A stretch of 64,000 bases of DNA from Tissierellia bacterium (GTDB taxonomy: Bacteria > Bacillota > Clostridia > Tissierellales > Peptoniphilaceae): contig JAUNUQ010000004.1 in assembly GCA_030538075.1 (NCBI GenBank), positions 1 through 64,000 on the forward strand, given 5' to 3'. Of this stretch, positions 35,741 to 44,772 are shown in pieces (the stretch's first letter is position 1; every line of letters starts with the position of its first letter). The translations under genes and the position numbers were made by a program. The notes under the pieces are model-generated. The model did not search any database, was not told the origin of the DNA, and saw only the letters and a list, made by a program, of their open reading frames with translations.

Positions 35741-37192
35741 GTGGAGAGGATTCACAGTTTAATCGAATTATTACAACATGATCAAGAACTGCTGGATATG
35801 GTGCTCAATCGCCTCAATGACGGAATCATGATCAGTGATGAAGAAGGTCGCATCGTCGCCTATAATAAAGCCATGGAAAAAGTGGAGAATATGGACCGAA
35901 GAGAGATGATCGGACGTTTTCTCTGGGATGCTTATGGATACGATGGAGAAAGCCATTCTGAGCATCGCCATGTCTTTAAGACGGGGAAGGCTTTAGAGAA
36001 TGTCTACTCCGCTCATACTGCCGTCGATGGAGAGCCTCTCTACACCATCTATAGCACTTATCCGATCCAAAAAGATGGGAATACAATCGGCGTAGTCACC
36101 ATCTCCGGAAACGAACAGCTGATGCACGATCGGTTGATCCAAGCAACCGAATCCAAACGGCAGCACAATGTCAATTATAATCTGTCCAACGGCCGCATCT
36201 ATTCTGAGAATGGGACCACCTATAGCTTTGCCGATTTCATTGGCGAATCCGATCAGATCGTGCAGCTGATCAAGGAGGCACAGACCATCTCTTGGCTGGA
36301 CAATAGCATTTTGATCGTCGGGGATACGGGTACGGGCAAAGAGGTATTGGCACAGAGTATCCACAACCACGGCAAACGATTGACCGAACCCTTTATCGGA
36401 GTAAACTGCGGCGCCATACCTCTGAATTTATTGGAGAGTATTCTATTTGGGACGGTGAAGGGCGCTTATACAGGAGCAGTGGATCATACAGGGCTCTTTG
36501 AGGAAGCGAGAGGGGGCACTGTCTTTTTGGATGAGATCAACTCCATGCCCCTACAGTTACAGGTTAAGCTCCTACGTGTACTACAGGAAAAGCGAGCGAA
36601 CCGAGTGGGGGATAATAAATCCTTTGAGCTTAAGTGCCGAGTCATCTCTGCAATGAATATGGAGCCCATGGATGCAGTCCGTGAAGGTAGGCTTCGTGAG
36701 GATCTATACTATCGTCTGGCAGGCTTCACCCTTCATATCCCGGCCCTTACAAAGAGACCAAGGGATATCGTCTTGCTGATCGAATACTTCGCACGAAGAT
36801 ATGCGGGTCTGATGGATAAATCCATCATTGGCATCGATGATTCCCTAAAGAAAATTCTGCTTTCTTATACCTGGCCAGGAAATGTGCGCGAGCTGGAGAA
36901 TCTGGTGGAGAATATGCTGATATTAGCGGATCCCGACGAGAAATATTTAAAACCCGTTCACATTCCCCGATATATGCAGCGCATCTATGAGGGAGTGGAG
37001 TTGGGAAGATCCGTTTTTGAAGATGAACGCAGCCTGACGGAGAAAACAGAGGAATTTGAGAGAGGACTCGTCATTGAGGCCCTTGAGAGTAGCCGTTACA
37101 ATATCAGTCATGCAGCAAAAAAGTTAGGAATTCTCAGGCAAAATCTACTCTATCGAATGAAAAAATACGGGATCCAGAAACCGGAAGTGTAA
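35741..37192 (+). CDS. PAS-type sigma-54-dependent transcriptional activator (second)
   Basis: A 483-residue enhancer-binding protein. A PAS domain (about residues 15-130, LNDGIMISDEEGRIVAYNKAMEK) precedes a linker and an AAA+ domain (about 165-400). The latter has Walker A GDTGTGKE, the contact loop GAYTGA (tyrosine replacing the usual phenylalanine, a known functional variant), Walker B VFLDEINSMP and [14 protein letters not shown] Fis-type HTH ends the protein (ISHAAKKLGILRQNLLYRMK). The start is uncertain: GTG at 35741 overlaps the only good ribosome site, and the true start may lie slightly downstream. It lies just upstream of three dyads and a -24/-12 promoter for hutU, the obvious target. 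Confidence 0.9.
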   Translation: MERIHSLIELLQHDQELLDMVLNRLNDGIMISDEEGRIVAYNKAMEKVENMDRREMIGRFLWDAYGYDGESHSEHRHVFKTGKALENVYSAHTAVDGEPLYTIYSTYPIQKDGNTIGVVTISGNEQLMHDRLIQATESKRQHNVNYNLSNGRIYSENGTTYSFADFIGESDQIVQLIKEAQTISWLDNSILIVGDTGTGKEVLAQSIHNHGKRLTEPFIGVNCGAIPLNLLESILFGTVKGAYTGAVDHTGLFEEARGGTVFLDEINSMPLQLQVKLLRVLQEKRANRVGDNKSFELKCRVISAMNMEPMDAVREGRLREDLYYRLAGFTLHIPALTKRPRDIVLLIEYFARRYAGLMDKSIIGIDDSLKKILLSYTWPGNVRELENLVENMLILADPDEKYLKPVHIPRYMQRIYEGVELGRSVFEDERSLTEKTEEFERGLVIEALESSRYNISHAAKKLGILRQNLLYRMKKYGIQKPEV

Positions 37193-37204
37193 ACGTCTGC
37201 ATGA

Positions 37205-37334
37205 GTGTAGAATAGTCTACACATAGGGAGAGATTCCGTATTTTCGTGGAGATATGGAAAAATTCTTCCTCGATGTAGAAAAGCCTACACCAAGGAAGGG
37301 GGAAATCGCGGTTTAAGTGTAGAATAGTTTACAC
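37205..37334 (+). promoter_or_regulatory. Three 18-bp GTGTAG-N6-CTACAC operator dyads
   Basis: GTGTAGAATAGTCTACAC is at 37205-37222, ATGTAGAAAAGCCTACAC at 37273-37290 and GTGTAGAATAGTTTACAC at 37317-37334. They lie 63-190 bases upstream of the -24 element and are the likely enhancer sites of the adjacent activator. Confidence 0.87.
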
Positions 37335-37395
37335 ATTTGCATCTGATGGGCGGTCTGCCTTCTTGAAAAGTGCAGAAATCAGAGGATGAAAAAGA

Positions 37396-37411
37396 TGGCA
37401 TGCAAGTTGCT
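37396..37411 (+). promoter_or_regulatory. Sigma-54 (-24/-12) promoter of hutU
   Basis: TGGCATGCAAGTTGCT has GG (37397-37398) and GC (37409-37410) exactly ten bases apart; 54 bases separate it from the hutU start. Confidence 0.9.
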
Positions 37412-37464
37412 TCATAATTGGGTGAGTGAGAAACAGAACTAGTACAGACAAAGAGGAGGATCCA

Positions 37465-39483
37465 ATGATTCAAAATCAAGACATTCAAAAGGCGATGACA
37501 ATTCGTCTAGATGACGAGTTGCCAGAGTATCCACAGTTCAAAGAGGGCATCCGCAGAGCTCCTAGGAGAGAGGCAAAGCTCAGACCCAATGAAGTAGAAT
37601 TGGCAATCCGAAACGCCCTTCGCTACATTCCCGAGCAGCATCATGAAGTGATGGCAAAGGAATTCATGCAGGAACTAAAGGAACATGGCAAGATCTATGG
37701 CTATCGATATCGACCGAAAGAGGACCTATACGGTAAGCCCATCGACGAATACAAGAGCAATTGTACGGAAGGTAAAGCTTTCCAGGTCATGATCGACAAC
37801 AATCTGGACTTTGAAGTCGCCCTTTATCCCTATGAACTCATCACCTATGGCGAGACTGGGGCTGTGTGTCAAAACTGGATGCAGTATCAGCTGATTAAAA
37901 AGTACCTAGAAGTGCTGGATGAAAACATGACTCTGCACATCTACTCGGGTCATCCTGTTGGCCTATTCCACTCCAAGCCAGAAGCACCTCGCGTCATCAT
38001 CACCAATGGTTTGATGATTGGCATGTTCGATAGCCTGGAGGAATTCAATCGCGCTTCTGCACTGGGTGTGGCGAACTATGGTCAGATGACAGCCGGTGGC
38101 TGGATGTATATCGGCCCCCAAGGTATTGTCCACGGTACCTACAATACATTACTCAACGCTGGTCGATTGGTGCTGGGTATTCCCAATGAAGGGAACTTGG
38201 CAGGCAGACTATTCGTCACCTCCGGTCTCGGCGGGATGTCCGGTGCACAGGGCAAGGCCTGCGTCATCGCAGGTGGAGTTTCCATCATCGCAGAAGTGGA
38301 CAAGTCCAGAATCGACACAAGATATTCTCAAGGCTGGGTAACCGATGTGGTGGAGACCTCCGAAGACGCTTTTGCTCTGGCAAAAGAGTGTATGGACAAG
38401 AAAGAGCCCAGAGCCATCGCATTCCATGGAAATATCGTAGATCTATTACAATATGCTGTGGATCAGGATATCCATATTGAGTTACTATCGGATCAGACTT
38501 CCTGCCACGAGCCTTACACCGGTGGATACTGTCCACAGGGCATCTCCTTCGAAGAGAGAACAGAGCTACTGGACAAGAATCCTGCTAAATTCAAGGAATT
38601 GGTCAATGAATCTCTGGTTAAGCACTTCCATGTCATTAAAAAGCTCGCGGACAAAGGCACCTATTTCTTCGACTACGGCAACTCCTTTATGAAGGCGATA
38701 TACGACGCAGGAGTCAAAGAGATCTCCAAAAATGGAGAGGACGAAAAAGACGGCTTTATCTGGCCTTCCTATGTTGAAGATATCTTAGGACCTCGCCTAT
38801 TCGACTATGGATATGGTCCCTTCCGTTGGGTCTGCTTGAGTGGCTTAGACGAAGACCTACACAAGACGGATATGGCGGCGATGGAGACCATCAATCCAGA
38901 CCGTCGATACCAAGACCGTGACAACTGGATTTGGATTCGGGATGCAGAAGAGAATAAGCTCGTCGTTGGAACAAAGGCTCGAATCCTTTACTCCGATGCG
39001 ATCGGACGAAGGGATATCGCCCTTAAGTTCAACGAGATGGTGCGCAAAGGTGAAGTGGGACCCATCATGCTCGGCCGTGACCACCACGATACCGGCGGTA
39101 CAGACTCTCCGTTCCGTGAGACTTCAAATATCAAAGACGGCTCCAATATCATGGCAGATCAAGCGACACAGATCTTCGCAGGTAATGCAGCTAGAGGCAT
39201 GAGCCTTGTCGCCCTTCACAACGGCGGCGGCGTCGGCATTGGTAAATCCATCAACGGTGGATTTGGATGTGTACTGGATGGCAGCGAACGAGTAGATGCT
39301 ATCTTGAGATCCGCAATGCCATGGGATGTCATGGGCGGTGTCGCAAGGCGCGCCTGGGCGAGAAACGAAAATGCCATCGAGACCTCTATGGAATACAATA
39401 AGATCATGGAAGGCACCGATCATATCACCCTACCATATTTTGTAAAGGATGAAGTCATCCAAGAAGCTATGAAAAACGCGTAG
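37465..39483 (+). CDS. hutU: Urocanate hydratase
   Basis: A 672-residue enzyme that hydrates urocanate to imidazolonepropionate with tightly bound NAD, the second step of histidine breakdown. Family marks are YSGHPVGLFHS, the NAD-binding TAGGWMYIGPQGIVHGTY and FVTSGLGGMSGAQGKAC, GRDHHDTGGTDSPFRET, and the C-terminal LHNGGGVGIGKSINGGFG. It belongs to the longer (about 670-residue) form found in Clostridia. The ATG at 37465 follows AGAGGAGG. No other hut gene is present in the window, so histidase and the later steps must be elsewhere. Expression depends on the sigma-54 promoter directly upstream. Confidence 0.95.
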   Translation: MIQNQDIQKAMTIRLDDELPEYPQFKEGIRRAPRREAKLRPNEVELAIRNALRYIPEQHHEVMAKEFMQELKEHGKIYGYRYRPKEDLYGKPIDEYKSNCTEGKAFQVMIDNNLDFEVALYPYELITYGETGAVCQNWMQYQLIKKYLEVLDENMTLHIYSGHPVGLFHSKPEAPRVIITNGLMIGMFDSLEEFNRASALGVANYGQMTAGGWMYIGPQGIVHGTYNTLLNAGRLVLGIPNEGNLAGRLFVTSGLGGMSGAQGKACVIAGGVSIIAEVDKSRIDTRYSQGWVTDVVETSEDAFALAKECMDKKEPRAIAFHGNIVDLLQYAVDQDIHIELLSDQTSCHEPYTGGYCPQGISFEERTELLDKNPAKFKELVNESLVKHFHVIKKLADKGTYFFDYGNSFMKAIYDAGVKEISKNGEDEKDGFIWPSYVEDILGPRLFDYGYGPFRWVCLSGLDEDLHKTDMAAMETINPDRRYQDRDNWIWIRDAEENKLVVGTKARILYSDAIGRRDIALKFNEMVRKGEVGPIMLGRDHHDTGGTDSPFRETSNIKDGSNIMADQATQIFAGNAARGMSLVALHNGGGVGIGKSINGGFGCVLDGSERVDAILRSAMPWDVMGGVARRAWARNENAIETSMEYNKIMEGTDHITLPYFVKDEVIQEAMKNA

Positions 39484-39500
39484 ATCCACTCCTTTTTCGC

Positions 39501-39526
39501 AAGGCCCCGTACGGGGCCTTGTTTTA
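39501..39526 (+). terminator. Terminator of hutU
   Basis: AAGGCCCCGT pairs with ACGGGGCCTT, a 20-base palindromic hairpin, followed by TGTTTT. The AT-rich remainder to 39732 shows no gene. Confidence 0.85.
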
Positions 39527-39732
39527 TTGGGGAAATAAATATATGAACTCCTTAGTATCTCTAAAATAATATCTCGAATACGATCACAAGCCCTTGGATA
39601 CCATTTAATAGTATTAGAGAAAAACGTTGTTTTTTTAAAAGGATAGATCAATATAGTTCATTATTTTTTTACGACTTTTTAGATATACTTTAACTACAAT
39701 CGATTGAAGAAACTTTTTAGGAGGTAATGAGT

Positions 39733-41205
39733 ATGAGTTTTTTTAACGAAATTATGAGCGTAGTAAATGATATCGTTTGGAGTCTTCCTTTAATTGGACT
39801 CTGTATGGGAGCAGCGGTGTTTTTCAGCTTCTACTTCAGGTTACCACAAGTAAGACTTTTTAAGGATATGGTTAATTCTTTAACTGAAAAAGGGGATGAT
39901 GACGTAGGAATTTCTCCATTCCAAACATTTGCGACCACTGTAGGGTCACGTGTAGGGATGGGGAATATTGCAGGCGTTGCAACGGCAATCTACTTTGGTG
40001 GACCTGGAGCAGTGTTTTGGATGTTGTTTATGGGGTTTTTTGCAGCTAGTAGTGCATTGGTTGAAACAACCTTGGCTCAAGCATATAAAGATGTAACAGA
40101 TGATGGAGAATATGTGGGAGGTCCTCAGCTATTTATCGAAAAAGCTCTCAATAAAAAATGGCTTGCAGTATTATTTGCGCTAGCAACTGTAATCGGACCA
40201 GGTATTCTGATGCCAGGGCTACATACCTATTCTATCGCCAGTACTTTTGAAAACGCTTTTGGCGTAGATATGCTTATCGTAGGTATAGTATCTGTTGCGA
40301 TTCTAGGTCTTGTCGTATGGGGCGGTATTAAGAGAATTGGAAAAGTTGCCGAACTTATGGCGCCTGTAATGACCGTAATATATGTACTGATAGCTGTCGT
40401 CATTCTCGTTATGAATTTTGAGAAGTTTCCAGGAGCAGTGGCATTAATTGTAAAGTCCGCTTTTGGGTTAGAGCCGTTATTTGCTGGTATCATTGGTGCA
40501 GCTATTCAGTGGGGTGTGAAGAGAGGTCTTTATTCCAACGAAGCAGGACAAGGGTCAGGAGCAATTGTCTCTGCGGCTGCAGAGACATCTCACCCGGTAA
40601 AACAGGGGCTTATTCAAGCGTTATCAGTATTTATTGACACATTGATTGTATGCTCATCTTCTGCGATTATCATTATGGTTACAGAAAAATACAATGTAAT
40701 CAATGGAAATGGAGAATTCATAGTTTCTCATATTCCAGATATTGAATATGGTATACGATGGGCGCAAGAGGGGCTTATTTCAGCTTTTGGTAGCTTAGGT
40801 GGAAAAGCGTTAGCGATTATCATCATTATGTTCGTATTTACGAGTTTGATGGGATATTATTACGAAGCAGAATCTACCATGCGATACCTAACCAAAAATA
40901 GTTCTGCGGCGGTTAAGGCGATGAAAATCATTTTCTTAGGCTCTACCTTTTCAGGGGTGCTATTCAATGGCGAAGTAATTTGGATGATGGGGGACATCGG
41001 CGCAGGGCTAATGGCATGGTTTAATATTATTGCTATTCTGCTATTATCCAAGAAGGCGAAAGAAATCTTTGCAGATTACGAGAATCAGCGTAATAGTGGG
41101 TTAGATCCAATGTTTAATCCAGTCGATGTCGGTATCGTCGATCAGACTGGTGCATGGAAAAAATATGCTCAAAGACGAATAAAAGCACAGAGAAAGGAAG
41201 GATAA
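39733..41205 (+). CDS. AGCS-family amino acid:cation symporter
   Basis: A 490-residue membrane protein with about eleven spans, of the alanine or glycine:cation symporter family. Family marks are FQTFATTVGSRVGMGNIAGVATAIYFGGPGAVFWM and the SNEAGQGSGAIVSAAAETSHPVKQGLIQALSVFIDT block. Known members import alanine, glycine and in some cases D-alanine with sodium. The ATG at 39733 gives proper spacing from TAGGAGG; an ATG six bases earlier is too close. It starts an AT-rich gene set with an SHMT-like enzyme (one base away) and, further on, D-serine ammonia-lyase, so D-serine, glycine or a methylated serine is a reasonable cargo. Confidence 0.87.
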   Translation: MSFFNEIMSVVNDIVWSLPLIGLCMGAAVFFSFYFRLPQVRLFKDMVNSLTEKGDDDVGISPFQTFATTVGSRVGMGNIAGVATAIYFGGPGAVFWMLFMGFFAASSALVETTLAQAYKDVTDDGEYVGGPQLFIEKALNKKWLAVLFALATVIGPGILMPGLHTYSIASTFENAFGVDMLIVGIVSVAILGLVVWGGIKRIGKVAELMAPVMTVIYVLIAVVILVMNFEKFPGAVALIVKSAFGLEPLFAGIIGAAIQWGVKRGLYSNEAGQGSGAIVSAAAETSHPVKQGLIQALSVFIDTLIVCSSSAIIIMVTEKYNVINGNGEFIVSHIPDIEYGIRWAQEGLISAFGSLGGKALAIIIIMFVFTSLMGYYYEAESTMRYLTKNSSAAVKAMKIIFLGSTFSGVLFNGEVIWMMGDIGAGLMAWFNIIAILLLSKKAKEIFADYENQRNSGLDPMFNPVDVGIVDQTGAWKKYAQRRIKAQRKEG

Positions 41206-41206
41206 A

Positions 41207-42460
41207 ATGCTTACTGAGACAAGAAAAACAGATCCAGAACTTGCAAGATTAGTTGAAGAAGAATACCAGAGACAAGAGGATAATATTGAGATGATCGCTT
41301 CCGAGAGTACTGCACCAATAGCGGTTATGGAATTGGCAGGCAGTGTCTTTACAAATAAAACTCTTGAAGGATATCCTGGCGGAAGATATCAAGCTGGATC
41401 ACAGGTTGCAGACAAAGTAGAACTACTCGGAATTGAGAGAGCAAAAGAGCTATTCAAAGCTGATCACGTAAATATTCAACCATATTCAGGATCCACGGCA
41501 AATTATAGTGTCTATGCAGCAATACTAGAGAAAGGGGACCGAATTCTAAGTATGCGTTTGGACCAAGGCGGTCATCTCACTCATGGAAGTCCTGCGAATT
41601 GGATGAGTAAGTTCTATACCTTCGAGTTTTATAGTGTTGACAAAGAAACCGAACAGATAGACTATGAAGGATTGCGGGCAAAGGCAAAAGAATATAAACC
41701 CAGATTAATTATTGCTGGTGCTAGCTCCTATCCTAGACTAATTGATTATGAAGCAATTTCAGAGATCGCGAAAGAAGTAGATGCATACTTTATGGTGGAT
41801 ATGGCTCATATTGCGGGATTAGTCGCTGCTGAGATAATTCCAAGCCCAATGCCTTATGCAGATTTCGTCTCTTCCTCAACGACAAAGACATTTTGCAGTG
41901 CACGAAGCGGAATGATATTTTGCAAAGAACAGTATGCAAAGATATTAGATAAAGGGGCATTTCCAGGATGTCTCGGTTCCATCCATCTCGCTACAATGGC
42001 TGCAAAGGCCTGGTCCTTTAAGTATGCAGCATCTAAAGAGTTTAAGACATTAATGCAACAAGTTGTCAATAATGCAAAGACTCTAGGTGCAGAGTTAGAA
42101 AAGCATGGATTCAGGTTGGTTTCTGGTGGTACAGACACCCATTTATTACTTGTTGATCTAAGAGGAAAGCAGATTACTGGCTCAAAATTTCAACAGGCAT
42201 TGGATTCTATTAGTCTCACAGTCAATAAAAATATGATACCATTCGACACTGAAAAGCCTTGGATCACAAGTGGGGTACGGATTGGTACAACTGCAGTATC
42301 ACAAAGGGGTATGAAAGAAGAGGAAATGGTAAAGATCGGCCAGTTGATGAATGATGTGGCAAGAGACTATGAAGATGTAGAAAAAATGAAAACACACAAA
42401 ACCACCGCCGAGGGAATCATAGCACAGTTTCCGCTATATCCGGCAGAGTATAAACTATAA
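41207..42460 (+). CDS. Divergent serine hydroxymethyltransferase-like enzyme
   Basis: A 417-residue PLP enzyme of fold type I. SHMT signatures are IEMIASEST, SVFTNKTLEGYPGGRYQAG, GGHLTHGSP, VDMAHIAGLVAAEIIPSP and the C-terminal GVRIGTTAVSQRGM. The PLP lysine (K227) is kept, but its surroundings read SSTTKTFCSARSG in place of the usual TTTHKTLRGPRGG, losing the preceding histidine and the GPRGG. It may therefore be a specialised SHMT, for example acting on D-serine, 2-methylserine or another beta-hydroxy amino acid. AAGGAAGG precedes the ATG. Linkage with an AGCS symporter and D-serine ammonia-lyase supports a D- or unusual serine pathway. A housekeeping glyA is not seen in this window. Confidence 0.8.
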   Translation: MLTETRKTDPELARLVEEEYQRQEDNIEMIASESTAPIAVMELAGSVFTNKTLEGYPGGRYQAGSQVADKVELLGIERAKELFKADHVNIQPYSGSTANYSVYAAILEKGDRILSMRLDQGGHLTHGSPANWMSKFYTFEFYSVDKETEQIDYEGLRAKAKEYKPRLIIAGASSYPRLIDYEAISEIAKEVDAYFMVDMAHIAGLVAAEIIPSPMPYADFVSSSTTKTFCSARSGMIFCKEQYAKILDKGAFPGCLGSIHLATMAAKAWSFKYAASKEFKTLMQQVVNNAKTLGAELEKHGFRLVSGGTDTHLLLVDLRGKQITGSKFQQALDSISLTVNKNMIPFDTEKPWITSGVRIGTTAVSQRGMKEEEMVKIGQLMNDVARDYEDVEKMKTHKTTAEGIIAQFPLYPAEYKL

Positions 42461-42524
42461 TATATTATTCTTACGATTGTCTAGTATCCTCCGTTGGAAT
42501 ATAATGGGCATAGAGGTGAAGGAA

Positions 42525-44048
42525 ATGCACGTCCAAAGAACGAATTGGGGACATATTCAATGGATACATTTGGAGGATGCTGAGCACGAAGTAATGGGGA
42601 TGAATGTCGGGATTGTGACATTAGACATCAATGCACATCAAGTTGAGCATGCTCATTTTGATGCACAAGTAATCTATTTTACAGATGGCATTGGGGATTG
42701 TTATATAGACGGGGAGAAATTCCCCGTCTCTCCCGGCAGTATTTTTGCAATTCCCGTAGGCGTGAAGCATGAAATCTTTAATACTGGAAAAAATGAACTC
42801 AAACATCTACTCGTATCGAATCCTTTTCAAGGAGGGAGAAATCAAGAGAGTTCTACTATGCCAGATAGCGTCATGGTTCCCCCTCCGAACTCTGCAGCTA
42901 AGAAAAAAACACTTCATATTGCAATTGAAGCAATCCGTACACAATTCTTAGCGACCCTAGCTTATAGTTATCGTATTTACGATCATGAGAATATCTTGTC
43001 GCATCAGAGTGATTATGTCCCAGATTATTGCATGAAATACTGCGCAGAGCGTATAAGACTAGGGACATGCCCATGTTTATTACAACTGAATACGATGGAC
43101 TTCCAAGAGAGTTACATCAGCAAATGTCCCTACAATCTAATTGTCATAAACGTGCCAATATATTTTCAGAATATGTACTTAGGTTTTATACAGGGCGGAT
43201 ATTTGGAAACCGATCAAAAGGAATCGGAGTATTATGAATATCCTGAAAGCAGTATCCAAGGAATCCAGAGTTTATTAGAGAAAGTATCAAAAGCAATACG
43301 AAATTATTGTGAGTTCATGGAATTTAATCATGCTTTAGAAAAGAGAGATTCTCAGATAAAAAAAGCGAACAAGCATAAGTCTGTCCTATTAAATCAATTA
43401 AAACAAGTTAACTATGAAATGATTGACCTGAAGATTAATAATCACTTTCTGTTTAATATTCTCAATAGCATGGCCGCAATGTCATTAGAAGCAGATCAAT
43501 GGGACTTGTATCATTCGATAATATCGTTATCGAAAATGCTATCGTATTCCATGAAGAAGGATTACCAAATCGTACAACTGAAGGATGAAATAGAATATGT
43601 AAAACTATATTTGAAATTACAAGAATATCGTTTTGGTATCAAATTAAAGGTTCAATATTCGATAGATGAACAGTTATTAGGTCAAAAGGTTCCCTTTAAC
43701 TTCATTCAGCCTATAGTTGAGAATGCATTTGTTCACGGGATGGAAGAGAATGGAATGCTAGAGATTCGTATTGAAGTGAAAAAGAACTTGAATACCCAAA
43801 ATAGTATTTGTATTACTATTGATAATAGTGGAAAAGTCTTATTACAAGAGCAGTATGATCAAATAAATCATCGTATGGCAAGTGGAACTTCTCATGGCTT
43901 GTCTATGGTATATCAAAAGTTAATGAATGTTTACGGAGAGTTCCATTTTGTTTTAGAACCAATTTGCGGTTATGGGACGAAAGGTGTTTTAGTGATTCCT
44001 TATCTGATGGATGGAGAGGAAAAAGATGATACGAGCCATAATTTGTGA
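42525..44048 (+). CDS. Cupin/PocR-domain LytS-type sensor histidine kinase
   Basis: A 507-residue cytoplasmic sensor. An N-terminal cupin (about residues 25-100, VEHAHFDAQVIYFTDGIGDCYIDGE, FAIPVGVKHEI) precedes a PocR ligand-binding domain (about 130-275) with the cysteine pattern YCMKYCAERIRLGTCPC and CPYNLIVINVPI. A coiled-coil then leads to a HisKA_5/LytS-type kinase (NNHFLFNILNSMAAMS) and HATPase (FIQPIVENAFVHGM). There are no membrane spans, so it senses an internal small molecule. The ATG at 42525 has GAGGTGAAGG upstream. It overlaps the response regulator by 23 bases and lies between the SHMT-like and dsdA genes, so it likely controls this block. Confidence 0.83.
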   Translation: MHVQRTNWGHIQWIHLEDAEHEVMGMNVGIVTLDINAHQVEHAHFDAQVIYFTDGIGDCYIDGEKFPVSPGSIFAIPVGVKHEIFNTGKNELKHLLVSNPFQGGRNQESSTMPDSVMVPPPNSAAKKKTLHIAIEAIRTQFLATLAYSYRIYDHENILSHQSDYVPDYCMKYCAERIRLGTCPCLLQLNTMDFQESYISKCPYNLIVINVPIYFQNMYLGFIQGGYLETDQKESEYYEYPESSIQGIQSLLEKVSKAIRNYCEFMEFNHALEKRDSQIKKANKHKSVLLNQLKQVNYEMIDLKINNHFLFNILNSMAAMSLEADQWDLYHSIISLSKMLSYSMKKDYQIVQLKDEIEYVKLYLKLQEYRFGIKLKVQYSIDEQLLGQKVPFNFIQPIVENAFVHGMEENGMLEIRIEVKKNLNTQNSICITIDNSGKVLLQEQYDQINHRMASGTSHGLSMVYQKLMNVYGEFHFVLEPICGYGTKGVLVIPYLMDGEEKDDTSHNL

Positions 44049-44772
44049 TGATGAAATTGCAAGTATAAGAATACTCAAAAAGCTAATAGAAGCATATTCT
44101 ATTCCTATTCAAATTGTTGGAACAGCTAGTAATGGTATAGATGCCATTACCCTATACTATAAGAGTTCTCCAGATCTCGTTTTTTTGGATATCCAAATGC
44201 CAGGTCGTAATGGCTTTGAAGTGATAGAAGAAATTGGAAGAGCGAATATTATTATTGTTACAGCATATAACTTATTTGAATATGCACAGAGATCATTGCG
44301 GCTTGGCGTAAAGGATATTCTAGTAAAACCAATAGATTATGAGCAGTTAAGTGCAGCAATAGAACGAGCGTTAGGATGGAAGTTCACGCAAAACTCATTG
44401 GTAAATAGAGTTCTTGAATACATCAATAAGAACTATATGGAACATATTACTTTAGATGAATTAGCAGAACTATGTTATTGTTCAAAAAATCATTTAGCGA
44501 GGGTATTTAAAGCTGAAACCTCCCAGACGATAATCGGACACTTGCACTTTGTGCGGATTCGGCAAGCTTGTGAAAAAATAAAGACTGGTGAACTGAGTTT
44601 GGAAGAGATATCGATACAGGTAGGATACAAAAATCTAAATGCATTTTACTATAATTTTAAGAAATATATAGGAAAGACTCCTGGAGAATATGGAAGGGAA
44701 GAAGAAAATGAAGAAGACAATAGAAACTACAATAGAACAACTAAAACAGCGAAGACAATTCCTGTGGATTAA
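44026..44772 (+). CDS. AraC-type response regulator
   Basis: A 248-residue regulator. The receiver domain (about residues 1-118) has the acidic pair in ICDDE, phospho-acceptor D55 (SPDLVFLDIQMPG), the threonine in IIIVTAYN and lysine in ILVKPID. The C-terminal AraC HTH pair runs from about 135 to 238 (LDELAELCYCSKNHLARVFKAETSQTI and EEISIQVGYKNLNAFYYNFKKYIGKTPGEY). It is the cognate partner of the kinase gene it overlaps. It also overlaps the start of dsdA by 65 bases, so all three are tightly coupled. Confidence 0.9.
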   Translation: MIRAIICDDEIASIRILKKLIEAYSIPIQIVGTASNGIDAITLYYKSSPDLVFLDIQMPGRNGFEVIEEIGRANIIIVTAYNLFEYAQRSLRLGVKDILVKPIDYEQLSAAIERALGWKFTQNSLVNRVLEYINKNYMEHITLDELAELCYCSKNHLARVFKAETSQTIIGHLHFVRIRQACEKIKTGELSLEEISIQVGYKNLNAFYYNFKKYIGKTPGEYGREEENEEDNRNYNRTTKTAKTIPVD

